Assembly (NCBI GenBank): GCA_963762885.1
Contig: CAVXNH010000077.1
Coordinates: forward strand, 124,001-188,000
Source: JASHVB01 sp963762885
GTDB taxonomy: Bacteria; Pseudomonadota; Alphaproteobacteria; Acetobacterales; Acetobacteraceae
DNA length: 64,000 nucleotides
Direction of reading: 5' to 3'
Shown here: in pieces, positions 34,758 to 44,558 of the stretch
How the letters are laid out: every line of letters begins with the position of its first letter
Position numbering within the stretch: position 1 is the stretch's first letter
Position numbers and translations under genes: made by a program
Notes under the pieces: generated by a model
Told to the model about the DNA's origin: nothing
The model's database searches: none
Seen by the model: only the letters and a program-made list of their open reading frames with translations

Positions 34758-35642
34758 ATGATGGATCCGATGCGCGGTAACAACGGCCCGCGCTACAAGC
34801 ACCAGCCAGGCAACGACGCGCCCTATGAAACGATCAGCGTGGACAAACTCACGCCGATCATCGGCGCCGAGATCGCCGGCGTCGATCTGTCGAAGCCGCT
34901 CGGCAACCACCAGATGGCCGAGGTGCACCGCGCGCTGGCCGAGAACCTGGTGATCTTCTTCCGCGACCAGCACATGGCGCCGGAACAGCATCTGGCCTTC
35001 GGCCGCAACTTCGGCGAGCTGCACATCCATCCCGCGGCGCCGGCGCATCCGGACCATCCGGAATTGATGATCATCCACGCCGACAAGAACTCCCCGCGCG
35101 CCAACGGCGAAGGCTGGCACAGCGACGTTTCCTGCGATCCAGAACCGCCGATGGGCAGCATCCTGTATATTAAGACCTGCCCGCCGAAGGGCGGCGACAC
35201 GCTGTTCGCCTCAATGTATGCCGCTTACGAGGCGCTGTCGGATCGCATGAAGGCGTATCTCGATGGCCTGATGGCGGTGCATGACGGCGAGGAAAACTAC
35301 CGCGGCACCTACGCCTATGCCGGCGTCGGCGACAAGCCAAGCTATCCGCGCGCCGAACATCCGGTCGTGCGCACGCATCCGGTGACCGGGCAGAAGGCGC
35401 TGTATGTCAATCGCGGCTTTACCCGCCGCATCGTCGGCGTGCCGCGCGACGAGAGCCACGCGATGCTGAACTACCTCTGGACGCACGCGGAGAACCCGCT
35501 GTTCCAATGCCGCTTCCGCTGGCAGCCGAACTCGGTGGCGTTCTGGGACAATCGCTGCGTGCAGCATCGCGCGATGTGGGACTACTGGCCGCACACCCGA
35601 TCCGGCTTCCGCGTCACCGTGGCAGGCGACCGGCCGGTATAG
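34758..35642 (+). CDS. TauD/TfdA-family Fe(II)/2-oxoglutarate dioxygenase
   Basis: 294 residues from ATG 34758 (AGGAGG nine bases upstream; ATG 34761 equally possible). The double-stranded beta-helix has GAEIAGVDLSKPL, the metal motif HSD in GEGWHSDVSCDPEPP, and the distal metal His plus 2-oxoglutarate Arg in FWDNRCVQHRAMWDYWPHTR, then SGFRVTVAGD. The family hydroxylates taurine, phenoxyacetates, alkyl sulfates or similar. Substrate not determinable; the paired aminotransferase points to an amine- or amino-acid-like compound. Confidence 0.93.
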   Translation: MMDPMRGNNGPRYKHQPGNDAPYETISVDKLTPIIGAEIAGVDLSKPLGNHQMAEVHRALAENLVIFFRDQHMAPEQHLAFGRNFGELHIHPAAPAHPDHPELMIIHADKNSPRANGEGWHSDVSCDPEPPMGSILYIKTCPPKGGDTLFASMYAAYEALSDRMKAYLDGLMAVHDGEENYRGTYAYAGVGDKPSYPRAEHPVVRTHPVTGQKALYVNRGFTRRIVGVPRDESHAMLNYLWTHAENPLFQCRFRWQPNSVAFWDNRCVQHRAMWDYWPHTRSGFRVTVAGDRPV

Positions 35643-35678
35643 TTATGGCTCTGACCGATCGGGCCCACGCGCAATTCC

Positions 35679-35911
35679 GTCATTGCGAGCGCAGCGAAGC
35701 AATCTCCCGCGTGAGTTATACCAGCCCGCAAAACGATTGACGTACAGACAACGGCCGTCCCTAACCGTCATGGCCGGCACAAGGCCGGCCATGACGGTTA
35801 GGGCGGTGACGGTTAGGGCGGTCGGTGCGAAGCGGTCGAGAGTCAATCGTTTGGCGGGTTGATATTCGTACCAACTCACGCGGGAGATTGCTGCGCTGCG
35901 CCCGCAATGAC
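35679..35911. repeat. Nested palindromes: MITE-like copy B inside an ATTGCGAG-type inverted repeat
   Basis: The outer arms are GTCATTGCGAGCGCAGCGAA followed by GCAATCTCCCGCGTGAGT on the left, and the inverse on the right (ACTCACGCGGGAGATTGC then the tail CGCAATGAC). Between them, 35718-35865 is copy B of the MITE-like element: ATACCAGCCCGCAAAACG at the left end, the inverted CGTTTGGCGGGTTGATAT at the right end, with core CCTAACCGTCATGGCCGG. One repeat has inserted into another. It fills the gap between the TauD and DUF2336 genes. Confidence 0.8.
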
Positions 35912-35955
35912 AGACCGGGACGCCGGGCACGCAGCGTCAGGATCGAAACACCAGA

Positions 35956-37062
35956 TCAAGCTACCGTCAGCACGTCGCCCAGCTTGCTCACCAGGTAATC
36001 CAGGTCGTCGGAGGAAAAATCCTCGCACTGCGACAGGATGCGGGCGATGACGCGGGCGCGGTAGCGCTCGAAGTCGCGCTCGCCGCCGTCCAAGCCGGTG
36101 CTGTTCACCGCGTCCACGGCGACGCGGAACACCGGCAGCAGGTTCTCGGGCAACCCGGCCTTGCGATAAAGCGAGGCCAGCCCGTTGCCGCCGGCGTCGT
36201 GCACCAGGACCTGCGCATTCTCCGCCGGCACGTGGGCGCGCACCGCCAGCGAGGTTTCGAAGAACGCGAGATCGCCCATGCACAGCGCGCGCAGGATCAG
36301 CGACGGCGTCAACCGCTGATGCCGCTGCATCTGCCGGATCAGCAGGTCCAGCTCATGCCGGCTGGCGCGGGCGCTGAGCCCGATGATCGACCGCTCTCGG
36401 CTTTGCAGCACGAGGTCGGCGGCTACGGCCGCCGGCAACGCATGGTGCGACAGCAGGTAGCCACGCAGCTCTTCCGAGACCATGACAACCAGCCGCTCGG
36501 CCACCGTCACCGGCAGGCTGTTGCGATGCACCACGCTGCTCTTGACCGCCTCGCTGGCCGCAAAACGATCGACTGCGCGGTGCAGGCTGGCTTCGGCGAT
36601 CCGCGCCGCCTTGTTGTCCAGCAGTACCACAACCGCATGCTCGTCCGCCCCGCCGATCAGCGCGTCGGCCAGCGGTTCCGTCACGTCGGCGCGGCTGGCG
36701 ATCGCCTGCTGCCGCGGCAGGCTGGCGTGGCGCAGGATTTCGATCAGGTCCGCCTCGGCAAGGGCCGGTGACTCGGCCAGGATCGGCAGCGCCACCGCCT
36801 CGACATCCCGGGCCAGGCGCAAGGCTACGTCGCGCGGCAGGTGGGTTGCCCGGCGCAGGCTCTCCGCCAGCGCCTGGCGCACGGACACCGCGACGTCCTG
36901 TGCCATCAGCCGGGCGATGTCCTGGGCGATCGCAAGTTCGTCCGGCGTCAGGCGGGCGCTGTCGATTTCCAGCGCCATTTTCGCGGCAAGCTCAGCACGC
37001 ACCGCAACGGAGGGCTCTGCCAGCAGGCGCGCGACGTCGGCGTGGGACAGGGCGGAGGTCAT
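35956..37062 (-). CDS. DUF2336 domain-containing protein
   Basis: 368 residues, all helical, HEAT-like. Segments RLLAEPSVAVRAELAAKMAL, DVAVSVRQALAESLRRATHL, LLSHHALPAAVAADLVLQSR, LTPSLILRALCMGDLAFFE and VHDAGGNGLASLYRKAGLPE match DUF2336, an alphaproteobacterial family of unknown function. Monocistronic by orientation and spacing; the promoter region upstream contains a short palindrome (37158-37190). Confidence 0.9.
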   Translation of the reverse strand: MTSALSHADVARLLAEPSVAVRAELAAKMALEIDSARLTPDELAIAQDIARLMAQDVAVSVRQALAESLRRATHLPRDVALRLARDVEAVALPILAESPALAEADLIEILRHASLPRQQAIASRADVTEPLADALIGGADEHAVVVLLDNKAARIAEASLHRAVDRFAASEAVKSSVVHRNSLPVTVAERLVVMVSEELRGYLLSHHALPAAVAADLVLQSRERSIIGLSARASRHELDLLIRQMQRHQRLTPSLILRALCMGDLAFFETSLAVRAHVPAENAQVLVHDAGGNGLASLYRKAGLPENLLPVFRVAVDAVNSTGLDGGERDFERYRARVIARILSQCEDFSSDDLDYLVSKLGDVLTVA

Positions 37063-37157
37063 GGTGCGATCACATCGGCCTTGCGGGGCCGGGAGTGTCG
37101 CCTGCGAAGGTTTAGGGCGGGTTAACGGCGAGGAGGACGGGGCTGATCAAGATACAA

Positions 37158-37190
37158 TACTCCCCCTCCCACAAGGGGAGGGGGGAGTAT
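37158..37190. repeat. Short palindrome downstream of lexA
   Basis: ATACTCCCCCTCCCACAAGG continues to GGAGGGGGGAGTAT, a hairpin with loop CACAA. Nearly identical to 21599-21624. It is 18 bases beyond the lexA stop and might serve as a terminator-like structure, though a T-run is absent. Confidence 0.65.
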
Positions 37191-37207
37191 CCTGCGTTCG
37201 CGCCCGC

Positions 37208-37923
37208 TCAGTACCGCCGCATCAGCGCGACCAGCCGCCCCTGCACCTTAACCTTGTCCGCCGGAAAAATCCGCGTCTCGTGCCGCACGTTGCACGGCTC
37301 CAGCGCGATCGAGTTGCCCCGCCGGCGCAGCCGCTTCAGGGTCACTTCGGTGTCGTCCACCAGAGCCACCACGATCTGGCCATTCTCGGCCTGCTCGCCC
37401 TTGCGGATGATCACCGTGTCGCCGTCCAGGATACCCGCCTCGACCATCGAATCGCCGGCCACCTCCAACGCGTAGTGCTCGCCACCGGACAGCATCGCCA
37501 TCGGCACCTCGATCTGGCTGCTGGCGTCGCGCAGCGCCTCGATCGGCAGGCCCGCGGCGATGCGGCCATACAGCGGCAGTTCGATCGCGGCGACCTCGTT
37601 GGCCGCCCGCACCCCGGCGATGCGGGGGAAAAATCGCCGCGGATCACGTTGGGCGAGAAATTCGACGCGGCCGCCTCGGCAACGGGTTCGGCGGTGCGGA
37701 TGGTGGTGTCCTCGGGCAGGCGCAGCACCTCCAGCGCGCGGGCGCGATGATGGCGGCGGCCGATGAAGCCGCGCTCCTCCAGGGCCGAAATGAGCCGGTG
37801 GATGCCGGATTTCGACTTGAGTTGCAGCGCCTCCTTCATTTCCTCGAAGCTCGGGGAAAAACCGGTCTGTTTCAGGTGCCGATCGATGTAGACGAGCAGC
37901 TCGTGCTGTTTGCGCGTAAGCAT
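37208..37923 (-). CDS. lexA: SOS repressor LexA, frameshifted by one missing base at 37624-37633
   Basis: From ATG 37923 the winged helix-turn-helix is intact (MLTRKQHELLVYIDRHLKQT, GFSPSFEEMKEALQLKSKSG, HRLISALEERGFI). The frame is lost after NVIRGDF inside a T5C5 run; one added base gives GDFSPRIAGVRAANEVAAIE and continues ELPLYGRIAAGLPIEALRD. The protease domain is complete: cleavage site AAG region, catalytic Ser in VAGDSMVEAGILDGD, Lys in EVTLKRLRRRGN. Corrected length about 238 residues. LexA represses the DNA-damage response; a matching SOS box lies in its own promoter (37997-38011). Confidence 0.93.
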
Positions 37924-37996
37924 GGGACGGGGTTTTCCCTTGACCAGTGCGATCCGCCTCGCCCCCGTTTCGGAACAAAGCGGCAACTAGGCGCGT

Positions 37997-38011
37997 GTTC
38001 TAGATAGGTTC
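37997..38011. promoter_or_regulatory. LexA operator (alphaproteobacterial SOS box)
   Basis: GTTCTAGATAGGTTC fits the alphaproteobacterial consensus GTTC-N7-GTTC exactly, and a third GTTC follows at 38018-38021. It lies 74 bases upstream of the lexA start codon, in the position expected for autoregulation. The sequence is direct observation; the regulatory role is from known alphaproteobacterial LexA binding sites. Confidence 0.85.
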
Positions 38012-38088
38012 GCACCAGTTCGTCAAGAAATGGTGGATATTTGGTTAAAGAAACCTTCACACGCGTGTTTTCGCGCGGAAATCGGCCC

Positions 38089-39307
38089 TTACAGGCCGAG
38101 CGAATCGAGTCGGATCACCGGCACTTCTGCGCCTTCGGGCAAGGCCGGAGCATGCGGCGCCCGCAGAATCAGCGCGTCGGCCAGCGCCAGGCGGCGCAAC
38201 ATCGCCGAGTCCTGCAACGGGAATGGGGTCACCAGCAGCCGGCCGTCCGAATCGGTCGCGACCGTGGAACGCAGGTGATCGGCGCGATGGTCGTTGGCCC
38301 CCACGCGGCTGGGCGAGCACGGCGGTGGTGATCGGCGGGGGTGCGGCCGGCAACCCGCTCAGGCGCGACATCGCCGGCAACAGGAACAGGATCGAGCAAA
38401 TCAAGGCCGACACCGGGTTGCCGGGCAGGCCCAGCACCGGCACGCCGCCGTCGGCAGGGGCCAGCCGGCCGAACAGCAGCGGCTTTCCCGGCCGCATGGC
38501 GATCTGCCAGAAATCCACCACCATGCCGCGGCTTTGCAGCCCCGAGATGACCAGGTCGTGGTCGCCCACCGAGGCGCCCCCGGTGGTCACCAGCATATCC
38601 GCCCCGGCCACCGCGTCGGCCACCGCGGCGACCGCCTCCTGCGTATCGGCTGCGATCGGCAGCACGGTCGGCAGGCCGCCGCCGGCGCGCACCAGGGCAG
38701 CTAACGCGTGCGAGTTGGACGACACGATGCCGCCCGGCGGGATCGGCTCGCCTGGCATGGCGATCTCATCGCCCGTCGCCAGGATGGCGATGCGCGGGCG
38801 GCGGTGCACGCTGAGCCAGGGATGGTTGGCGGCGGCGGCGAGGCCGACGTCGCGCGCGGTGATGCGGCGGCCGGCGGGCACCACCGTGTCCCCACGCGAG
38901 AAATCCTGGCCGGCGCGGCGGATGTGGCGACCGGCTTTTACCGCCTCGTTGACGCGCACGGTGTCGCCGTCGCGGGTGGCGTCTTCCTGGAGCAGGATGG
39001 CGTCGGCGCCTGGCGGCACGATGCTGCCGGTGAACAGGCGCACGGTCTGGCCGGGGCCGACACTGCCGTCGAACGGGTGGCCCGCCGGTGCAGCGCCGAC
39101 CACGCTGAGGCGCGCGCCCAGGGTGCCGTCGGCGGCGCGCAGCGCGTAGCCGTCCATGGCGGATACGTCGGCGGGCGGCTGCGTCAGCCGGGCAACGACT
39201 GGGGCGGCGGTGACGCGGTTCCAGGCCTCGGCCAGGGCGACGATTTCCGCCGGCGTCGGGCGGAGGTCGGCGAGGATGCGGGCGCGGGCTTCATCGACGC
39301 TGATCAT
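38089..39307 (-). CDS. moeA: Molybdopterin molybdenumtransferase MoeA, frameshifted by one extra base at 38298-38302
   Basis: From ATG 39307: MISVDEARARILADLRP, SAMDGYALRAADG, GPGQTVRLFTGSIVPPGADA, ATGDEIAMPGEPIPPG, VTTGGASVGDHDLV and RPGKPLLFGRL with LGLPGNPVSA are standard MoeA motifs (insertion of molybdate into adenylylated molybdopterin). The C-terminal domain IV continues in another frame after TAVLAQP. Removing one base of the C5 run (plus strand) gives QPRGANDHRADHLRSTVATD and ends RLDSLGL. Corrected length about 405 residues. It lies upstream of lexA on the same strand, a common alphaproteobacterial order. Confidence 0.92.
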
Positions 39308-39971
39308 GGCGGGCGATCCTGGCTGGGCGAGGGCAGGGGGAATGTGCGCGGTCGCCCGAGCCGCCTCAAGTCCCGGTCACGGCTTCCGGGACTCGATTGC
39401 GCGTTGGCCACCGTCCGGCGCAGCCGACCCGCCCTGGATGAAACCGCCGTCCCCCGTGTCATGGCCGGCGCAGGCCGGCCATGACACGGGGGCGCTGTTT
39501 CTTGCTAGGAATCAGCCGGCGAAGCCGCACTCCCAACAAGAATCAACGCCGCGCCAACCGGGCAGCCATTTGGTCCAGCACTGCTTCGTTCTCCATGCGT
39601 GACACGCGTTCAGGCGTCCATCTTTCAAATCTTTGGCCAGTCGGCCGACCCGGAGGTGCGCGTCATCATGCCGATTATCCGGCGTGACAGGATGCGGCTT
39701 GTTCGAACGATATAGTTGCCTCGCCAGATATTAAATTCGTGGAAGACCGCGAATTCATGAGGCTCTGACGGGCTAGACGCCGAATTGCGTGTAGGATTGC
39801 GGCAACGCCGGATCGATGACGTCTGCCGGCGGATTGATTGGCTCGGTGCGCAATAACGTCCCACAGAACCGATCCGATTGCGCCTTGCGGTTGCTGGCAA
39901 CGGAAATCGGGGGTCGTTACACACCGGCCTGATCGCGGAGACCTGGCCGCGGACATGCAAAGGGCATCGCA
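39308..39971. other. Intergenic region with a GTCATGGCCGG palindrome
   Basis: About 660 bases between divergent moeA and the Hint-protein gene. Around 39453-39491 the sequence CCCCCGTGTCATGGCCGGCG is mirrored by CAGGCCGGCCATGACACGGG, with ACGGGGGCGCTGTTTCTTGC following; a similar ACGGGGGACTGTTTCTTGC occurs at 53248-53268. No coding sequence was recognised in the rest. Confidence 0.5.
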
Positions 39972-42014
39972 ATGGCATTGACGACCGCCACGTGGCTGGC
40001 GAACACCTCCGGCTCGTGGACAACGCCAGGTGACTGGTCGGGCGGCGTCGTCCCGGGCGAGGACACCGGCGGCACGACGGCCGCGGTCTTCACCGGCGGC
40101 ACCGCAGGCTACACCGTTACGGTCGCAAGCGGCGCGATCCTCAATGTTGCCACCAACAGCACGTTCAGCGGCACCTCTGTTGCGCTGCAAGTCAACGATC
40201 CATTCGCTACCCTGGACATCAGTGGAACCGTCACCACCGGCGCCGCCGGTAAGGCGATCACCGAACTCAACGCCGGCACGGTCGATATCCAGAGTGGCGG
40301 CCTGCTCGCGGTCGCCAATACCTACACCGAAACCGGCGGCATGCTGATCGCGGAGACATCCGGGACGGTCACGATCGGCAAAAACCAGGGTGCCAGCGTG
40401 TCGCTTTCGGGCGGCACGATCGAGGTCAACGGCGGCACAGTCACCACTACTGGCAACCTTAGTCAAAGCGCGGGTGCGATCGACGTCAGTGGCGGCACGC
40501 TGAGTGTTGCGGTCACCTCCTCACTGGGCGAAACAGGCGGTGCCATCCTCATCGGCGACGGCACTGTCGAAACCGGCAGCCTGACCCAGGGCACCATTGC
40601 CACAGTTGGCTTCAATGCGTCCGGCGGACTGCTGCAATTCGGCATCGCCGGCACGCCGGTTGACGTCGGCATGGGCACGCTCGGCGTCACCGACACGGTG
40701 GTGGTAACCGGCACCACGAACCTCAAGGAACTCACCCTTGCCAGCTTTTTTGAGGGGCGACGTTCTGGAGGTGGATACGGGCGGCGCCTGGTCGAACGGC
40801 GTGCTCGCTTACAGCGGCTCCGATTCGGCGGGCACGCTGACCGTTACCGGCACCATCGCCGGCACCGCTGTCAGCGAAACCGTGCGCATCACGACGCCGG
40901 GCGCGGTCATCCCGACCAGCAGCGAATTCAGTCTCAGCAACGGCGCGAACTATTTCGAGGTCACAAGCAATGTTGCCTGCTTTGCCCGCGGCACCCACAT
41001 CCTGACGCCAACCGGAGAGAGAAGCGTCGAATCCCTGGTGCAGGGGGATATGATCACCACGCTTTCGCACCGCGGCCCGAACCAACACCCTATCAAGTGG
41101 ATTGGCCGGCGCCGGCTCAACATTGCCGCCCAGCAACGGCCGGAAACCGTGGCGCCGGTTCGCATCGTCCGCGGCGCCTTTGCCGCCATGACGCCGCACA
41201 CCGACCTGCTGGTTTCGCCGGATCACGCAATCTTCGTGGACGGCATGTTGATCTGCGCGCGGCAGTTGCTCAACGGTGGGACGATCCGGCAAGAGACGGG
41301 TTGGCCGTGGATCGAGTATTACCATATCGAACTGGATGCACATGCCATCCTGTTGGCTGAGGGCCTGCCGGCCGAAACCTACCTCGATACCGGTAACCGC
41401 GGCTTCTTCATCAACGCGGGCGAAGCGCTCGGTACCTGCATCCTGACCTGAGGGATGCGAAGGACGGTCCGGTCCGCGAAGCGTCGTCCTGTGCTCCGTT
41501 CGTGTCGGACGAGGACGCCGTGCGGACGGTATGGCAGCGCCTCGCCGATCGCGCCGTTGCGCTTGGCCAGAAGCTGTCCTGGCCTGCCACGACCAACGAT
41601 CCGAACCTTCGAATCATGTCAGGAGCGCGGTCACTGCAACGGTCCCACGCCGATGGCGGGCGTTATATCTTGGTACTGCCGAACGGGGACGACGAGGTGC
41701 GCCTGGTGTCGTCGGCCGGAGCGCCGGCAGACCTGCGGCCTTGGTCGGATGATCGCCGCCGCTTGGGTGTAAGCGTGGAGCGGATCGTGCTGCGCACCGC
41801 CGAAGGGCAACTGGATCTCCCGCTCGACCACCCCGATCTGTCGCAGGGCTGGTGGGCGGTCGAGCGTGATGGCACGACAATGCGACGATGGACCAATGGC
41901 GACGCGATGCTGCCGCTGCCCCCGTTTGCCGGTCCGGCGATACTCGAGATCCGCGCCAGCGCCGGTGGGATGGCCTACCTGGCCAGCCGCAGGCATGAGT
42001 GCCGTGCCGCCTGA
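39972..42014 (+). CDS. Hint-domain surface protein, with two compensating frameshifts (extra G 40754-40757, missing C 41435-41436)
   Basis: The N-terminal 250 residues are a Thr/Gly/Ser-rich repetitive beta-helix (LTTATWLANTSGSWTTPGDW, GTAGYTVTVASGAILNVATN, SVSLSGGTIEVNGGTVTTTG), autotransporter-like. A Hint domain follows (ACFARGTHILTPTGERSVES, LVQGDMITTL, IKWIGRRRLNI, HTDLLVSPDHAIFVDGMLIC, ELDAHAILLAEGLPAETYLD). It has the Cys, the His of SPDHA and NR near the end, so self-processing is conceivable. The third part (LHPDLRDAKDGPVREASSCA, then PFVSDEDAVRTVWQRLADRA) is in the frame of the 41502-42014 open frame. One extra G and one missing C restore a single protein of about 680 residues, as in Acetobacteraceae homologues. 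Confidence 0.8.
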
Positions 42015-42110
42015 CGTGACCCGCCGTCACGAAAATTGTGGACGCATCGGACACTGGCTCGCGCAGCAACGCTCGCTTGACGGTGACAATTGCGATGTCC
42101 GATCGGTGTC

Positions 42111-42166
42111 ATACCAATCCGCTAAACGATTGACACACGGCCCCGGCCGCCCCACCCGTCATGATC
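42111..42166. repeat. Half copy of the MITE-like element (copy C)
   Basis: ATACCAATCCGCTAAACGAT then TGACACACGGCC...CACCCGTCATGAT matches the left half of copies A and B. The second half is absent. The stop codon of the alpha/beta hydrolase gene lies in the CGTCATGA core. Confidence 0.65.
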
Positions 42167-43100
42167 CGTTGATAATATTCGTTTTCAAAAGCGATAAGAC
42201 CGGCGCGACGGACTGGTCCGGCGCTTCCTCCTGCGGAACATGGCCCAGGTCGGGAAAGGAGACCAGGCGGCTGTCGCGAATGGCGCTCAGATAGTCCCGC
42301 GCATTGCTGAACGGGATCAAACCATCGCGTTCGCCCCATAACAGCAACGTTGGCGCTTCAATACGCCGAAGCAATGGCTCCGGCGGTTCCAGCATCACCT
42401 GCTCCATCCGCGCAAGCATCGCGCGCCGGACGCCGGGGGCGAGCATCATGTCGCGGTAACGATCCAGTGTCGCTTCGGTCAGCCGCGTGGGATCGCCATA
42501 TGCCGGAGCAAGGTTCATCCGCAGCATCCATCCCGGCAACGTGTACGGCAGCAACCGCACGACCGCCGGTATCTCCGGCCGCTTCCCATATTCGAACCCC
42601 GGGCTCGCGAAGCCGTCCGGCGAGATCAGGATCAACGCCTCGACCCGGTCCGGATGGGTGGCGGCGAACATCCAGGCGATCTTGCCGCCCATCGAGTTGC
42701 CCGCCACCGTCGCGCGCCGTAACGAGAGCGCGTCCATCAGCGCGCCCAGTACCTGAACGCTTCTCGCATCCGAATAATCGCCTGTCGGGTCCGCGCCGGT
42801 CAGCCCAAAGCCGGGAAGATCGAACCGGATCACGCGATAACCGGCGGAGAGCGTTTGCGCCCAGGAGTCCCACGTTTGCAGACTGGAGCCGAAGCCGTGC
42901 AGGAGGATAATGGCGGGTGCGGCTTTCGGACCGCTGTCGCGAACATGCAGCCGTAGCCCCAGCACGGAGATGAAGTCCGGTCCTGACGCGGCGTAAATTC
43001 GTTCCAGCGCATCGCGCGGTTTGTCCGGCGTATAGAGCCAGAAGCCCGCGCCGATCAGACCAATGATCGCGAGCAGTGAAACGATCGCCAGAAGTTTCAT
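42159..43100 (-). CDS. Alpha/beta hydrolase, membrane-anchored
   Basis: 313 residues. An N-terminal hydrophobic helix (LLAIVSLLAIIGLIGAGFWL) anchors it or acts as a signal. Hydrolase motifs: HGFGSSLQTWDSWAQTL, FDLPGFGLTG, nucleophile elbow VAGNSMGGKIAWMFAA (Ser), PDGFASPG, PTLLLWGERDGLIP (Asp) and FPDLGHVPQEEAPD (His). Esterase/lipase or C-C hydrolase type; substrate unknown. Its stop codon is supplied by the repeat half copy at its 3' end. Confidence 0.9.
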   Translation of the reverse strand: MKLLAIVSLLAIIGLIGAGFWLYTPDKPRDALERIYAASGPDFISVLGLRLHVRDSGPKAAPAIILLHGFGSSLQTWDSWAQTLSAGYRVIRFDLPGFGLTGADPTGDYSDARSVQVLGALMDALSLRRATVAGNSMGGKIAWMFAATHPDRVEALILISPDGFASPGFEYGKRPEIPAVVRLLPYTLPGWMLRMNLAPAYGDPTRLTEATLDRYRDMMLAPGVRRAMLARMEQVMLEPPEPLLRRIEAPTLLLWGERDGLIPFSNARDYLSAIRDSRLVSFPDLGHVPQEEAPDQSVAPVLSLLKTNIINGS

Positions 43101-43552
43101 GTTGCCTCGTCATTTGCGGCGGCACGGTCGCATACTGGATCGATCGCGTAGAAGGTGCGATCGCCGGTGTGTGGCAAACACATTCCCGGCAAGGACGCAA
43201 GGAGAGTCGCGCTGGGGCCGTAGGCCAACGCGAATGTTTGCGAAGGGTGGAAGGACTAAACCGCTATCGCGGTTAAGTGTCGCGATGAAGGACAGCGGCT
43301 CGACACTTGACCGCGACAGCGGCTTAGTCCTACTTGAGCAGATACTCGACGCAATCACGGCGCTGCGCCCGTCGCCGCTGGCACGATATTGAGCGGCGGT
43401 GGCATGGCCAGTCACGCGGCGAAAAGCGCCATCAAGGGACCGTCGGCATTGATCTCCGCCCGGAACCGGGGCGTACCGTTACGTACGCGATGCTCGGATG
43501 GGCTGGACATATGGGAAATGCCGGATAAACGAAATAAGGGAGCCGTGCGTTG
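43101..43552. other. Intergenic region with a long hairpin
   Basis: About 450 bases between divergent genes. The main structure is the 31-bp imperfect inverted repeat at 43252-43330 (arms AGGACTAAACCGCTATCGCG / CGCGACAGCGGCTTAGTCCT with AAGTGTCG / CGACACTT inside). No gene is supported. The ribosome binding site AAGGGAG at 43536-43542 precedes the next gene. Confidence 0.6.
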
Positions 43553-44558
43553 ATGATCTGCAACACCTCGATCAAAAGCGTGACTAGAGCAAGCTTTCTC
43601 ATCGGCCTGCTCGGCATCGGCGCACTCGCCGCCGCACCTTTGGCCCACGCCGGCACAATCGGCACCGGAACCACCGACATTGCCTATACCGGCGGCATCG
43701 TCAACTACACTGTCCTAACCTCCGGCTCCTATGAGATCAACGTTATCGGCGGCGGCGGCGGTGGCACTCTCGGCGGTGGCGATGGCGGCCACGGCGGCGT
43801 CGTCTCCGCGGATTTCAATCTTCTCGCAAACCAGGTCATCCAAATCCTCGTCGGCGGCGGCGGCCAATTTGGTCTCGATAGTGCCGGCGGCGGCGGCGGC
43901 GGCTCCTTCGTTGCCACCGACAGCGGTGCCACGCCTCTCGTCGTCGCGGGCGGTGGCGGCGGCGGGGGCAGCCTGGGCGGCGGTGGCGGCGCCACCATTG
44001 CCAGCGGCACCGGCGGCGGTGGCAGCGCGGCCAGTGCCAGTTTCTTCGCCAGCGGTGGTGGTGGTGGCGGCTTCTCGTCAGGCGGCGGCACCGATGGCGG
44101 ATTGTACCGGCGCTATAGGCGGCAACGGCTTCAGCGGCGGCGGCAGCGGCGGCTTCAGCGGCGGAATCCAGGGCGGCAACGGCGGCTTCGGTGGCGGTGG
44201 CGGTGGCGGTGGCAAGGATGGTTCCGGCGACGCTGTCGGCGGCGGCGGCGGCGGCGGATACACCGGCGGTGCCGCAGGTGGCGACGCCGGCGGCGGTGGT
44301 GGCTCATCCTTCGTGGCGAGCAGCAACACCGGTCTCGAGATATACGCCGGACCTGCCGGGTATTATGCCAACGATGGTGCCAATGGATCGGTCGAATTCA
44401 TCGACTTGACCTGCGACCCGGTCCAGGGCTGTCCCCAGCCCAAATCCCCCTTGTTTTTGGACAGCACGTCGGTTCCGGAACCATCCTCGCTCGCCTTGCT
44501 CGGCGTGGGCTTCGCGGCTTTGACGTCCGTGCTGCGCAAACGCCGCCAACGGGGCTGA
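43553..44558 (+). CDS. Glycine-rich PEP-CTERM protein, frameshifted by one extra base at 44094-44100
   Basis: From ATG 43553 a signal peptide (RASFLIGLLGIGALAAAPLA) is followed by TIGTGTTDIAYTGGIVNYTV and then many GGGGG tracts. The frame breaks at TDGGL; removing one G gives TDADCTGAIGGNGFSGGGSG and continues to VPEPSSLALLGVGFAALTSV then LRKRRQRG, a PEP-CTERM sorting signal (VPEP, hydrophobic helix, basic tail). Corrected length about 334 residues. Such proteins are exported and processed by an exosortase, often with exopolysaccharide. The exosortase is not in the window. Confidence 0.85.

Noticed and set aside
41502..42014. Separate small gene after the Hint protein
   Set aside because: One missing C at 41435-41436 makes it the continuous C-terminal domain of the Hint protein, as in related proteins.
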